Source: Vibrio sp. J1-1 (lineage in GTDB: Bacteria; Pseudomonadota; Gammaproteobacteria; Enterobacterales; Vibrionaceae). Taken from it: DNA of 45,611 nt. The stretch lies in the NCBI RefSeq assembly GCF_021728395.1, contig NZ_JAKKCM010000013.1:68925-114535 (forward strand), read 5' to 3'. Below are positions 9,450-19,603 of the stretch, one piece after another (position 1 is the first letter of the stretch; each line of letters starts with the position of its first letter). The notes under the pieces were generated by a model. It was not told the DNA's origin. It ran no database searches and saw only the letters and a list, made by a program, of their open reading frames with translations. Made by a program: the position numbers and the translations under genes.

Positions 9450-10658
9450 ATGGCGTGGAATGAGCCTGGAAATAACAACGGCAATGATGGCCGCGATAAC
9501 GACCCTTGGGGTAATAATAATCGTGGTGGCCAGCGTCCTGGTGGCCGAGATCAAGGTCCGCCAGATTTAGATGAAGTGTTCAATAAACTGAGTCAGAAGC
9601 TGGGCGGCAAATTTGGTAAAAAAGGCGGCGGTGGTTCTCCACTCGGCGGCGGTGGTGGCAGCGCAATTGGATTTGGTGTGATTGCACTGATTGCTGTTGC
9701 CGTTTGGTTCTTCGCTGGTTTTTACACCATCGGTGAAGCAGAGCGTGGTGTTGTACTACGTTTAGGCAAATACGATCGTATCGTAGATCCTGGTCTAAAC
9801 TGGCGACCTCGCTTTATTGATGAATATGAAGCGGTTAACGTACAGGCGATTCGTTCACTTCGTGCATCTGGTCTAATGCTGACTAAAGATGAAAACGTTG
9901 TAACGGTGGGGATGGATGTTCAGTATCGCGTTACTGACCCATACAAATACCTATACCGAGTAACCAATGCAGACGACAGTTTACGTCAGGCAACGGACTC
10001 TGCTCTACGTGCAGTTATTGGTGACTCACTGATGGATAGCATCCTAACCAGTGGTCGTCAGCAAATTCGTCAAACTACCCAAGAAACTCTGAACCAAATC
10101 ATCGATAGCTATGATATGGGTCTTGTACTTGTTGACGTGAACTTCCAGTCTGCACGTCCACCTGAGCAAGTGAAAGATGCGTTTGATGATGCAATTGCAG
10201 CACGTGAGGATGAAGAACGTTTCATCCGTGAAGCAGAAGCATATAAAAACGAGATTTTGCCGAAAGCAACGGGTCGTGCCGAGCGTTTGAAGAAAGAAGC
10301 GCAAGGTTACAGCGAACGTATCACCAATGAAGCGCTTGGTCAGGTAGCACAGTTTGAACAGCTTCTACCAGAATACCATGCTGCTCCGGGCGTAACTCGT
10401 GACCGCCTGTACATCGATGCGATGGAAGAAGTTTACACAAGCACTTCTAAAGTGCTGATTGACTCTGAATCAAGCGGTAACCTGCTTTACCTACCAATTG
10501 ATAAATTGGCGGGACAAGAAGGTCAAACTGACACTAAACGTAAATCGAAGTCTTCTTCAAGCTACGATCATATTCAACTTGAGTCTGAGCGTACACAACA
10601 AGAAGACACTTCGAATACTCAGTCTCGATCAACTGGTTCACGTCAAGGGAGATACTAA
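9450..10658 (+). CDS. hflK: FtsH protease regulator HflK
   Basis: HflK and HflC form a large SPFH/prohibitin-type cage around the membrane protease FtsH and modulate its activity. The 402-residue protein starts with a Gly/Asn/Asp-rich cytoplasmic tail (about 1-70), followed by one membrane segment (about 72-92) and the periplasmic SPFH domain beginning GEAERGVVLRLGKYDRIVDP. A long helical region (about 245-300) rich in charged residues follows. It is separated from hflC by two bases, so the pair should be made in equal amounts. Confidence 0.97.
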   Translation: MAWNEPGNNNGNDGRDNDPWGNNNRGGQRPGGRDQGPPDLDEVFNKLSQKLGGKFGKKGGGGSPLGGGGGSAIGFGVIALIAVAVWFFAGFYTIGEAERGVVLRLGKYDRIVDPGLNWRPRFIDEYEAVNVQAIRSLRASGLMLTKDENVVTVGMDVQYRVTDPYKYLYRVTNADDSLRQATDSALRAVIGDSLMDSILTSGRQQIRQTTQETLNQIIDSYDMGLVLVDVNFQSARPPEQVKDAFDDAIAAREDEERFIREAEAYKNEILPKATGRAERLKKEAQGYSERITNEALGQVAQFEQLLPEYHAAPGVTRDRLYIDAMEEVYTSTSKVLIDSESSGNLLYLPIDKLAGQEGQTDTKRKSKSSSSYDHIQLESERTQQEDTSNTQSRSTGSRQGRY

Positions 10659-10660
10659 GA

Positions 10661-11641
10661 ATGCGTAAGTTAATGATCCCTGTATTGGTAATCGCCCTGG
10701 CATTGATGTTGATGTCTCTGTTTGTGATTCCTGAAGGTGAGCGCGGTATCGTAGTTCGATTCGGTCGTGTCTTGAAAGACAACAACGATATCACTCGAAT
10801 TTATGAGCCTGGTTTGCATTTCAAGATGCCTTTGTTTGACCGTGTGAAACAACTTGATGCACGTATCCAAACAATGGATGGCCGTGCTGACCGTTTCGTA
10901 ACGTCAGAGAAAAAAGACGTCATCATTGATACCTACGTGAAGTGGCGTATTGAAGATTTTGGTCGTTACTACTTGGCAACAGGCGGCGGTAACTCGCTTA
11001 CGGCAGAAGCTCTTCTTGAGCGTAAAGTGACTGACGTGCTTCGCTCTGAAATCGGTGCTCGTGAAATCAAGCAAATCGTTTCTGGTCCACGTAACAATGA
11101 TGTACTACCAGAGGATGCAAGCAGTGATGAAGTAACCACTGAAGCTGCTCGTGAAGCACTTGAAATCGATGGCGAGCGTGACCTAATCATGACTAACGTG
11201 CTGACAGATACACGTGAAAGCGCGATGAAAGATTTAGGTGTGCGTGTGGTTGATTTCCGGATGAAGAAAATCAATCTGCCGGATGAGATCAGTGAATCTA
11301 TCTACCGTCGTATGCGCGCTGAGCGTGAGTCGGTAGCTCGTAAACACCGTTCTCAAGGTCGTGAAAAAGCGGAAGTTATTCGCGCGCAAGCTGAACTTGA
11401 AGTTGCGACAATTCTGGCTGAAGCAGACAAAACAGCTCGTGTAACACGAGGTGGAGCGGATGCAGAAGCTGCGAAGATTTACTCTAATGCTTACAACAAG
11501 GATCCTGAGTTCTTCAGCTTCCTACGTTCACTAAGAGCCTACGAGAAGTCGTTCAGCTCTAAGAGCGATATCCTTGTTCTGGATCCTAAGAGTGACTTCT
11601 TCCAGTACATGAAGAATTCTAAAGGTCTAAAAGCTGAGTAA
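10661..11641 (+). CDS. hflC: FtsH protease regulator HflC
   Basis: HflC is the partner of HflK in the inner-membrane FtsH-HflKC complex. The 326-residue protein has an N-terminal membrane anchor (about residues 4-22), then the SPFH domain starting PEGERGIVVRFGRVLKD and a C-terminal alanine- and glutamate-rich coiled region (about 215-290). It is the last gene of the operon: a strong hairpin terminator follows within 20 bases. Confidence 0.97.
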   Translation: MRKLMIPVLVIALALMLMSLFVIPEGERGIVVRFGRVLKDNNDITRIYEPGLHFKMPLFDRVKQLDARIQTMDGRADRFVTSEKKDVIIDTYVKWRIEDFGRYYLATGGGNSLTAEALLERKVTDVLRSEIGAREIKQIVSGPRNNDVLPEDASSDEVTTEAAREALEIDGERDLIMTNVLTDTRESAMKDLGVRVVDFRMKKINLPDEISESIYRRMRAERESVARKHRSQGREKAEVIRAQAELEVATILAEADKTARVTRGGADAEAAKIYSNAYNKDPEFFSFLRSLRAYEKSFSSKSDILVLDPKSDFFQYMKNSKGLKAE

Positions 11642-11660
11642 AGCTTCCCTCTAGTATGCA

Positions 11661-11685
11661 AAAGGCTCCATCAGGAGCCTTTTTT
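11661..11685 (+). terminator. intrinsic terminator after hflC
   Basis: AAAGGCTCC and GGAGCC form a GC-rich stem with an ATCA loop, followed by six T residues. It starts 20 bases after the hflC stop codon and should end the tsaE-hflC transcript. Confidence 0.9.
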
Positions 11686-11704
11686 GTATCTAGTAGGTAT
11701 GTCG

Positions 11705-11890
11705 TTAACTCATCATGATAGCGATGACAGTGCCAGAAACGACTAGGCAGCCACCAATACGGCGTAGCTGATTATTGGGTTGCTCACTCAGTTGGGCCAC
11801 CATATTTCGCCAGCCATTCGGTGCGACCAGCGGACCAATTCCTTCAACAATTAATACTAGCCCTACAGCCAGCCATATCGACTCAGACAT
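11705..11890 (-). CDS. yjeT: DUF2065 small membrane protein (YjeT family)
   Basis: A 61-residue protein with two hydrophobic segments (about 5-23 and 45-60), matching the DUF2065 family: WLAVGLVLIVEGIGPLVAP and LRRIGGCLVVSGTVI resemble E. coli YjeT. No biochemical role is established. A good ribosome site (AGGAAGC) precedes the ATG. Its position between hflC and purA is as in E. coli, but here it is on the opposite strand, so it cannot be co-transcribed with hflKC or purA. Confidence 0.85.
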   Translation of the reverse strand: MSESIWLAVGLVLIVEGIGPLVAPNGWRNMVAQLSEQPNNQLRRIGGCLVVSGTVIAIMMS

Positions 11891-12015
11891 AAAGCTTCCT
11901 AAACCAATTTATAAAGCTAAATATTACCAGTGATATGTTGCTTCTGAAATGCTCGATTGCATTGAGGCTCTAAGTCTGTGAACAAAAAATGACTGCAAGA
12001 AGTCCGATTCGGTGC

Positions 12016-12021
12016 TAGAAT
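12016..12021 (+). promoter_or_regulatory. possible -10 element of the purA promoter
   Basis: TAGAAT lies 31 bases before the purA start codon, in a region following the divergent DUF2065 gene. The -35 side (CTGCAA at 11993-11998, 17-base spacing) is a weak match to TTGACA. This is a candidate only. Confidence 0.35.
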
Positions 12022-12031
12022 CCATTTTTAA

Positions 12032-13369
<1,338 letters not shown>

Positions 13370-13391
13370 TGAAAACTCGTTAGAGATTGCG

Positions 13392-13418
13392 AAAGCCGAC
13401 CTTAAGGTCGGCTTTTTT
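13392..13418 (+). terminator. intrinsic terminator after purA
   Basis: AAAGCCGACC and GGTCGGCTTT form a perfect 10-bp stem with a TTAA loop and a run of T. It starts 22 bases after the purA stop. Confidence 0.92.
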
Positions 13419-13506
13419 GTGTCTGATGAAAATCTACGCTTGTGGAACTCGCGTCTCAATGTGGCAACTTGTTGCCGTCTCTCTTCAGTAAGAGGCAAAA
13501 ATTGTC

Positions 13507-13533
13507 TAAAGCTCAGAGTAGATTTGCCGATAA
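13507..13533 (+). promoter_or_regulatory. sigma-28 (FliA) promoter of motX
   Basis: TAAA at 13507-13510 and GCCGATAA at 13526-13533 are separated by exactly 15 bases, a perfect match to the flagellar sigma-28 consensus TAAA-N15-GCCGATAA. It lies 65 bases before the motX start codon and downstream of the purA terminator, and places motX in the late flagellar class. Confidence 0.9.
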
Positions 13534-13598
13534 TCTTATCAAGCAGGGCAGATCCTTCGGCGATCTTTTGTTTCTCAGACACCTTGAAGAGTACGTTT

Positions 13599-14234
13599 AT
13601 GAAGTTACGAACAGTGGCTGCTTCACTGTTACTGATGCTGGCAACGACTGCCGCAAGGGCGAGTGCCGCAGATGTCGGAGCGCCTGTGCCTATTTATACC
13701 GAAGCAGAACTGATAACGCTTATTGAGCAGAATAAGCACTTACAACGTGTACGCGCTGACAACTGCCAGTTGGTGGAAGACATTGTTGCTCGTGCGACTC
13801 GGATTAGCCTGCCAGCGTATGAATTTCTGTATGGTGACATGCTGGCCTGGGGTGTCTGTGTTGAGCAAGATGTGGAACTCGGGCTCTACTACATGGAGAA
13901 CGCTGCTCAGCAGGGATTGCCAGCTGCGCTGGAACAAATTGGGCGCTACTATTCTCTGGGCACTTTGGTCCAGCAGGACAAAGAACGTGCGATCCCTTAT
14001 CTGCGCGAAGCTGCATCCATGGGGAATCTTAATGCGCGCATTCAACTGGCTGAGCTACTCCTGCGTGATTACGGCAGTCCTCTGGACTATGAAGACGCTT
14101 ACCGCTGGTTATATAACTCGGTAACGGCAGATAAACGCCAGCACAAACGTATTACTATTTTACGAAATGGTCTTGAGCAGCGTATGCCCGAAAATATTAT
14201 CGCCCGTGCGAAGCGGCGAGATACCTTCTGGTAA
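13599..14234 (+). CDS. motX: sodium-driven polar flagellar motor protein MotX
   Basis: MotX, with MotY, forms the T ring under the Vibrio polar flagellum and is needed to place the PomAB sodium-channel stator. The 211-residue protein starts MKLRTVAASLLLM, a signal peptide probably cleaved near ARASA, and the mature part carries Sel1-type repeats (for example GLYYMENAAQQGLPAALEQI and AIPYLREAASMGNLNARIQL). Cysteines occur in DNCQLVE and WGVCVEQ. The frame stays open 180 bases upstream, but the ATG at 13599 is the start because it begins the signal peptide and lies downstream of the sigma-28 promoter. It is a single-gene unit. Confidence 0.93.
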   Translation: MKLRTVAASLLLMLATTAARASAADVGAPVPIYTEAELITLIEQNKHLQRVRADNCQLVEDIVARATRISLPAYEFLYGDMLAWGVCVEQDVELGLYYMENAAQQGLPAALEQIGRYYSLGTLVQQDKERAIPYLREAASMGNLNARIQLAELLLRDYGSPLDYEDAYRWLYNSVTADKRQHKRITILRNGLEQRMPENIIARAKRRDTFW

Positions 14235-14261
14235 AATTGCTAACGATTGAGTTCATACAAT

Positions 14262-14290
14262 AAAGCCCACCGATGTGGGCTTTGTTGTTT
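14262..14290 (+). terminator. intrinsic terminator after motX
   Basis: AAAGCCCAC and GTGGGCTTT form a perfect 9-bp stem with a CGAT loop, followed by a T-rich tract. The symmetry means it may also serve hmp, which converges from the other side. Confidence 0.85.
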
Positions 14291-14311
14291 TTAACTATTC
14301 GGCTTTTGGCT

Positions 14312-15496
14312 TTAAATGACTTTATGTGGACCAAAGCACTCGTAGTGGAACTGCTCTTGTGGAACACCCAGATCGAGAAGCTGCTTGGCGACATGCTGCA
14401 TAAACCCAACGGGGCCACAGAAGTAAACCTGAACATTGGTTTGCTTCAGCGCTGCTTCAATTTCTTTAAGGTTGACGAAACCAGTGAAGTGGTAATCTTC
14501 ACCAAGTTTATCTTCGGTTGTCGGTTGGTTATACCAGACAAGCGCATTGACGTTATCTTGTGAACTGACAATTTGGTTCACATGCTGCTTAAAGGCATGC
14601 TGTTGACCATTTTCCGTCGCGTGTACCCAAGTCACAGGCGCTTGATGATCAGACAAGCTCTCCAGCATAGCAAGTGTTGGTGTTAAGCCAACGCCAGCAG
14701 AGATAAGCACCACTGGTGTGTCAGATTCTACGTCCATAAAGAAGTCGCCGGCAGGCGCGACCAGTTTTACTTTATCGCCAACGCTTAGCTCATCGTGTAG
14801 ATAGTTGGATACTTTACCGTCTTGTTCACGTTTTACCGAGATGCGGTACGTGTTCTCTTGTGCCGCAGAAGAGAGGCTGTATTGGCGGATCTCTTGGTTA
14901 TCAAACTTGTCGCTGTTGATGTAGATACCCACATATTGCCCAGGCTTATAGGCTACGACGTTGTGGCCATCTGTTGGCTTAAATACAAAACTGCAGATGT
15001 GCTCACTTTCTGCTTGTTTCGCGACAAGTTCGAACTCACGCAATCCGCGCCAGCCGCCTTCCAATGCTTCATTAGCCTGATAAATTTGCTCTTCTCTTTG
15101 AATGAATACATTAGCTAGCACGCCATAAGCTTCTGCCCATGCATCCAACACTTCCTGACCTGGATTGAACAATTCGTCAATGGTCGCCAATAGGTGTTGA
15201 CCGACGATTTGATATTGGTCTGCTGTGATCAAAAAGCTGGTGTGTTTATGAGCAATTTTTTCTACCGCCCCAAGTAAAGCCGGCAAATTCTCAATATTCG
15301 CCGCGTATGCACAGATGGCGTTGAATAGCGCTTCACGTTGATCGCCATTGCGTTGGTTGCTCATGTTGAAAATGTCTTTTAACTCAGGGTTCTGAGTAAA
15401 CATGCGATCATAAAAATGTGCGGTCAGTTTTGGTCCGGTTTCGGCGATAAGTGGTGCGGTTGCTTTTACGATTTCAATGGTCTGATTGCTGAGCAT
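14312..15496 (-). CDS. hmp: flavohemoprotein nitric oxide dioxygenase Hmp
   Basis: Hmp oxidises nitric oxide to nitrate with O2 and NAD(P)H, protecting the cell from nitrosative stress. The 394-residue protein has an N-terminal globin domain (about 1-140; HKHTSFLI contains the proximal haem histidine), an FAD-binding domain (RQYSLSSA near 205) and a C-terminal NAD-binding domain ([12 protein letters not shown], then [10 protein letters not shown]). It ends [10 protein letters not shown]. It is divergent from nsrR, and the gap between them holds two NsrR-type operators, so induction by NO is expected. Confidence 0.97.
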   Translation of the reverse strand: MLSNQTIEIVKATAPLIAETGPKLTAHFYDRMFTQNPELKDIFNMSNQRNGDQREALFNAICAYAANIENLPALLGAVEKIAHKHTSFLITADQYQIVGQHLLATIDELFNPGQEVLDAWAEAYGVLANVFIQREEQIYQANEALEGGWRGLREFELVAKQAESEHICSFVFKPTDGHNVVAYKPGQYVGIYINSDKFDNQEIRQYSLSSAAQENTYRISVKREQDGKVSNYLHDELSVGDKVKLVAPAGDFFMDVESDTPVVLISAGVGLTPTLAMLESLSDHQAPVTWVHATENGQQHAFKQHVNQIVSSQDNVNALVWYNQPTTEDKLGEDYHFTGFVNLKEIEAALKQTNVQVYFCGPVGFMQHVAKQLLDLGVPQEQFHYECFGPHKVI

Positions 15497-15511
15497 GGGG
15501 CTTCCTAATTT

Positions 15512-15534
15512 AAGTTGTATTTATAATGCATGTT
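15512..15534. promoter_or_regulatory. NsrR operator 1 (hmp-nsrR)
   Basis: AAGTTGTATTT-A-TAATGCATGTT fits the 11-1-11 NsrR inverted repeat (AAGATGYATTT type) with few differences. It starts 16 bases upstream of the hmp start codon, where a bound repressor would block hmp. Confidence 0.75.
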
Positions 15535-15536
15535 TA

Positions 15537-15559
15537 AAGTTGTATCTCAAATGTATCTT
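15537..15559. promoter_or_regulatory. NsrR operator 2 (hmp-nsrR)
   Basis: AAGTTGTATCT-C-AAATGTATCTT is a second 11-1-11 inverted repeat of the same type, centred 25 bases from the first. It lies on the nsrR side, suggesting joint control of hmp and nsrR. Confidence 0.75.
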
Positions 15560-15606
15560 TCAATCAAGAAAAGATTTACACTTTTCCTATTAGAGAGGAT
15601 AGCAAT

Positions 15607-16032
15607 ATGCAGTTAACCAGCTTCACCGATTACGCGCTGAGAACCCTGATCTATTTGGCTTCATTGCCAAAGGATGAGTTGACAAATATCACTGAAGTGA
15701 CTGATTTGTTTGGTGTATCACGTAACCATATGGTTAAGGTGATTAACCGACTAGGGCAATTGGGTTATGTACAGACGGTACGTGGTAAAAACGGTGGTAT
15801 CCGACTGATGAAGCCTGCCGCTGAGATCACTGTTGGTGGTGTTGTCCGCGATTTGGAACCATTAGATTTGGTGAACTGCAGCGTAGATTTTTGCCATATC
15901 ACTCCAGCCTGTCGACTCAAAGACAAGTTAGCGAAAGCCAAACGCGCTTTCTTAGCGGAGTTGGATGGCTGCACGATTGAAGAGTTACTCAAAGATAATT
16001 CTGAACTTTTGATCTTATTAGAGCGCCCATAA
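15607..16032 (+). CDS. nsrR: nitric-oxide-sensing repressor NsrR
   Basis: NsrR is an Rrf2-family repressor that binds DNA through an iron-sulfur cluster and is released when NO attacks it. The 141-residue protein has an N-terminal winged-helix domain and the three cluster cysteines C91, C96 and C102, exactly as in E. coli NsrR. The N-terminal [18 protein letters not shown] is typical. It is divergent from hmp and lies 116 bases upstream of rnr, as in E. coli, where nsrR-rnr-rlmB are neighbours. Confidence 0.95.
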   Translation: MQLTSFTDYALRTLIYLASLPKDELTNITEVTDLFGVSRNHMVKVINRLGQLGYVQTVRGKNGGIRLMKPAAEITVGGVVRDLEPLDLVNCSVDFCHITPACRLKDKLAKAKRAFLAELDGCTIEELLKDNSELLILLERP

Positions 16033-16148
16033 ACTATCTTGTCTGTTTAGTGCCGATCTCGATCGTTCTTTTTTCAAAGCAATTCTGTAGCTTATCGAGA
16101 GACTCGGATATACTAGCTCTATACCTTCCTTGCTAGATAGGCGTGCCT

Positions 16149-18668
16149 ATGTCAGACAATATTCCAAACGATCCATTCGCAGATCGTGAATCCCAGAATT
16201 ACGAAAATCCAATCCCAAGCCGAGAGTTCATTATCGAATTCTTAACCCAAGCAGGCGTTCCAATGAATCGCAATGACCTGTTTGAAGCGCTAAAGCTAGA
16301 AGGCGAAGAGCAATACGAAGGGTTGCGTCGTCGTTTACGTGCGATGGAGCGAGATGGCCAACTGGTGTTCACCCGTCGTCAGTGCTACGCATTGCCTGAA
16401 AAACTTGAAATGGTGAAAGGTTACGTGATCGGTCACAAAGACGGTCACGGCTGGGTGCGTCCAGAAGGCAGCGTCGGCAAGGATAATGATATTGTACTTC
16501 CGCACCATCAGATGAAAAACATTATTCATGGTGATTATGTCCTGGTTCAGCCGACGGATAACAGTAAACGTGGTCGCCGTGAAGGCCGCTTAGTGCGTGT
16601 GCTTGAAGAGCGCAATGATCAAATCGTTGGACGCTTTTTCCTCGAATATGGTTACTCGTATGTTGTGCCTGATGATTCACGCATCAGCCAGGATATTCTG
16701 ATCCCGAATGAACACAAATCAGGTGCTCGTATGGGGAACGTCGTGGTGATTGAAATCACCGATCGAGGTTCACGATCGCGCGGCATGATGGGCAAAGTGG
16801 TTGAAGTACTTGGCGAAAACATGGCGCCGGGCATGGAAACTCAAATTGCGATTCGCACCCATCAGATTCCTCATGAATGGCCAGAAGGTGTCAATCAGCA
16901 AGTCGCTAACTTTGGGGAAGAGGTTCCGGAAGAAGCCAAAGAGGGTCGTGTTGATCTGCGTAAATTACCATTGGTTACGATTGATGGAGAAGACGCACGA
17001 GACTTTGATGATGCGGTTTTCTGTGAGAAAAAGAAAAGCGGTGGTTGGCGACTTTGGGTTGCTATTGCGGACGTCAGTTATTACGTACGCCCGGATTCAG
17101 CTTTGGACAAAGAAGCGATTAACCGCGGTAACTCAGTCTACTTCCCATCTCAGGTTGTACCAATGTTACCGGAAGTACTTTCTAATGGTCTCTGTTCTCT
17201 GAACCCACAAGTAGACCGCTTGTGTATGGTGTGCGAGATGACCATCTCAGAAACGGGTAAGCTGTCCGGTTACAAGCACTACGAAGCGGTGATGAACTCA
17301 CACGCCCGTCTGACTTACACCAAAGTGCATCACATTTTGGAAGGGGACGAAGAGCTACGAGATCGTTACAAAGAGCTGGTTCCGCATCTGGAAGAACTGC
17401 ACCGAATGTATAAGGTTCTGAAAGGCGCGCGAGAGCAGCGTGGTGCGATTGAATTCGAAACCGTCGAAACCAAATTCATCTTCAATGCTGAGCGCAAGAT
17501 TGAGAGCATTGAACCAGTGGAGCGTAACGACGCACACAAACTGATCGAAGAGTGCATGATCATGGCGAACATTGCGTCGGCGTCGCTGGTGGAAAAAGCC
17601 AAAGAGCCTGCGCTATACCGTATCCATGAAACGCCAGGGGAAGAACGCCTGATGGGCTTCCGTGACTTCCTTGCTGAGCTGGGTCTGGAGCTAGGCGGTG
17701 GTCTGGAGCCGTCACCAACCGATTACGCGCATCTGATGAGTCAGGTAGGCGATCGCCCAGATCAAGAGCTGATTCAAACCATGTTGCTGCGCTCGATGAA
17801 ACAAGCGGTTTATAACGCTGACAATGCTGGTCACTTTGGACTGGCTCTGCAGCGATACGCTCACTTCACCTCGCCAATTCGTCGTTACCCGGATTTGCTG
17901 CTGCACCGAGCTATTAAATATTTGATTGCTAAACAAGAAGGCCGAAACCAAGATCGTTGGACACCAACAGGTGGGTACCATTACTCGTTTGATGACATGG
18001 ACTTCTATGGCGAACAATGTTCCATGACTGAGCGTCGAGCGGATGATGCAACTCGCGATGTCGCTGACTGGTTAAAATGTGAGTACATGCAAGACCATGT
18101 TGGGGATGAGTTAGAGGGTGTGATCGCCAACGTGACCAGCTTTGGTTTCTTTGTTCGTTTAACCGAACTGCACATTGACGGTTTGGTGCATATTTCGACG
18201 TTAGCGAATGACTATTACCAGTTTGATCCGATTGGTCAAAGACTTATCGGAGAAAGCTTCGGTAATATTTATCGCTTAGGTGACGCGGTGAAAGTCAAAG
18301 TGTTGGCCGTGAACTTAAATGACAAACAAATTGACTTTGAATTGGTCGAAACAAGTCGTAAGCTACGCGGCGAAGGTAAGACCGCTAAGAAACGAGCGGC
18401 AGAAGCGAAACGCAAAGCTAAAGAGAAAAAACGCGCAGCAACACGTTCTTCATCGAAAGAAGGTGGTGCGGTGCGTGCCGTTCCTGCGATTGAACCGACC
18501 AAACGTCCGGAAGAAAGTGAAGCAGGAGGCCAGCGCAACGCTCCAAAGCGCGGTGCTCGGAATGGCGAAACGGAAGGCAAAAAGAAGCCTAAAGTAAGAA
18601 AAGCTAGCAAGAAAAAGCCACACAGTAAGCCAAAGAAAACCAAACGCTCGAAACAAGACGAGTCGTAG
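16149..18668 (+). CDS. rnr: ribonuclease R
   Basis: RNase R is a 3'-5' exoribonuclease able to degrade structured RNA and involved in RNA quality control and trans-translation. The roughly 839-residue protein has an N-terminal helix-turn-helix region, cold-shock domains, the catalytic RNB domain with [11 protein letters not shown] near 279-289, an S1 domain (about 640-725) and a lysine/arginine-rich tail (about 740-839) typical of RNase R. I chose the ATG at 16149 ([10 protein letters not shown]); an in-frame GTG at 16143 adds two residues and cannot be excluded. It is followed by rlmB. Confidence 0.95.
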   Translation: MSDNIPNDPFADRESQNYENPIPSREFIIEFLTQAGVPMNRNDLFEALKLEGEEQYEGLRRRLRAMERDGQLVFTRRQCYALPEKLEMVKGYVIGHKDGHGWVRPEGSVGKDNDIVLPHHQMKNIIHGDYVLVQPTDNSKRGRREGRLVRVLEERNDQIVGRFFLEYGYSYVVPDDSRISQDILIPNEHKSGARMGNVVVIEITDRGSRSRGMMGKVVEVLGENMAPGMETQIAIRTHQIPHEWPEGVNQQVANFGEEVPEEAKEGRVDLRKLPLVTIDGEDARDFDDAVFCEKKKSGGWRLWVAIADVSYYVRPDSALDKEAINRGNSVYFPSQVVPMLPEVLSNGLCSLNPQVDRLCMVCEMTISETGKLSGYKHYEAVMNSHARLTYTKVHHILEGDEELRDRYKELVPHLEELHRMYKVLKGAREQRGAIEFETVETKFIFNAERKIESIEPVERNDAHKLIEECMIMANIASASLVEKAKEPALYRIHETPGEERLMGFRDFLAELGLELGGGLEPSPTDYAHLMSQVGDRPDQELIQTMLLRSMKQAVYNADNAGHFGLALQRYAHFTSPIRRYPDLLLHRAIKYLIAKQEGRNQDRWTPTGGYHYSFDDMDFYGEQCSMTERRADDATRDVADWLKCEYMQDHVGDELEGVIANVTSFGFFVRLTELHIDGLVHISTLANDYYQFDPIGQRLIGESFGNIYRLGDAVKVKVLAVNLNDKQIDFELVETSRKLRGEGKTAKKRAAEAKRKAKEKKRAATRSSSKEGGAVRAVPAIEPTKRPEESEAGGQRNAPKRGARNGETEGKKKPKVRKASKKKPHSKPKKTKRSKQDES

Positions 18669-18674
18669 GCTGAA

Positions 18675-18704
18675 TAGCCAGTCTGGTGGTTGCTGGACTG
18701 GCTA
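18675..18704. repeat. hairpin after rnr
   Basis: TAGCCAGTC (18675-18683) and GACTGGCTA (18696-18704) are perfect 9-base inverted arms, six bases after the rnr stop. There is no T run after it, so it is more likely a transcript-processing or stabilising structure than a terminator. Confidence 0.5.
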
Positions 18705-18710
18705 AGGCAT

Positions 18711-18747
18711 TGATACCAACTTATGAGATTGATTCCGATTGGTGTCA
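18711..18747. repeat. imperfect inverted repeat before rlmB
   Basis: TGATACCAA (18711-18719) and TTGGTGTCA (18739-18747) are inverted arms with one mismatch, 20 bases upstream of the rlmB start. Short TACCAA-type palindromes like this occur repeatedly between genes in Vibrio, so it may be a dispersed element rather than an operator. Confidence 0.35.
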
Positions 18748-18767
18748 TCAGAACAACAGGTTAAATA

Positions 18768-19511
18768 ATGAGTAACGATTTTATTTACGGTATTCATGCC
18801 GTGAAAGCGGTATTGGAACGTGAACCAGAACGATTTATCGAAGCGTACGTGCTGAAAGGGCGTCAAGATGATCGTTTACTGCCAATCCTGAACGATTTAC
18901 AGGTATGTGGCGTTTCCATTCAGCAAATGACACGTAAGACCTTGGATGATAAAGCGCAAGGTGCGAACCACCAAGGCATCATCGCACGCGTAAAAGCCGC
19001 GAAGCAGCTGAATGAAAATGACATTGATGCGATTTTAGCTAAACATGAATCACCGCTTTTATTAGTGTTGGATGGTGTCACTGATCCACACAATCTTGGC
19101 GCGTGTCTGCGTAATGCGGATGCGGCTGGCGTTGCGGCTATTATTGTGCCAAAAGATCGCTCGGCACCAATGAACGCAACGGTAAGCAAGGTCGCGTGTG
19201 GAGCTGCTGAAGTGGTGCCATTGATCCGAGTGACCAACCTAGCTCGCACGATGCGTACGCTGCAAGAGCAAGGCATCTGGTTTGTTGGTACTGCTGGTGA
19301 AGCGACACACGATATTTACCAAGCGAAACTGACAGGACCTCTGGCGATTGTCATGGGCGCAGAAGGCGATGGTATGCGCCGCTTGACACGTGAAACCTGC
19401 GATGATTTGATTAAAATCCCAATGGCAGGTAGTGTATCAAGCCTGAATGTGTCGGTAGCGTCAGGTATCTGTTTGTTTGAAGCGGTCCGTCAGCGACTAG
19501 CCTCAAAATAG
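18768..19511 (+). CDS. rlmB: 23S rRNA 2'-O-methyltransferase RlmB
   Basis: RlmB methylates the 2'-hydroxyl of G2251 in 23S rRNA. The 247-residue protein belongs to the SpoU (SPOUT) family and shows its three motifs: [25 protein letters not shown] and [18 protein letters not shown], the last forming the trefoil knot that binds S-adenosylmethionine. The N-terminal part ([13 protein letters not shown]) is the substrate-binding domain. It follows rnr by about 100 bases and is ended by a terminator. Confidence 0.96.
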   Translation: MSNDFIYGIHAVKAVLEREPERFIEAYVLKGRQDDRLLPILNDLQVCGVSIQQMTRKTLDDKAQGANHQGIIARVKAAKQLNENDIDAILAKHESPLLLVLDGVTDPHNLGACLRNADAAGVAAIIVPKDRSAPMNATVSKVACGAAEVVPLIRVTNLARTMRTLQEQGIWFVGTAGEATHDIYQAKLTGPLAIVMGAEGDGMRRLTRETCDDLIKIPMAGSVSSLNVSVASGICLFEAVRQRLASK

Positions 19512-19554
19512 GCGCAGTACCAACTTTAAAGGTCAGTGACAATGACCAAAACTC

Positions 19555-19583
19555 AGGATGGGCAACCATCCTTTGTTGTTTTT
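19555..19583 (+). terminator. intrinsic terminator after rlmB
   Basis: AGGATGG-GCAA-CCATCCT makes a 7-bp stem with a tetraloop, followed by TTGTTGTTTTT. It separates rlmB from gph. Confidence 0.75.
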
Positions 19584-19603
19584 AGCTCATGCGTAGGAAA
19601 GTT

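Noticed and set aside
13419-13598. An N-terminal extension of motX by 60 codons
   Set aside because: The extension would begin at the purA terminator and include the sigma-28 promoter; the signal peptide starts at the ATG at 13599.
18269-18748. A 159-codon minus-strand frame opposite the end of rnr
   Set aside because: It is a shadow of the lysine-rich RNase R tail; the product is Phe/Leu/Arg-rich without a known domain.
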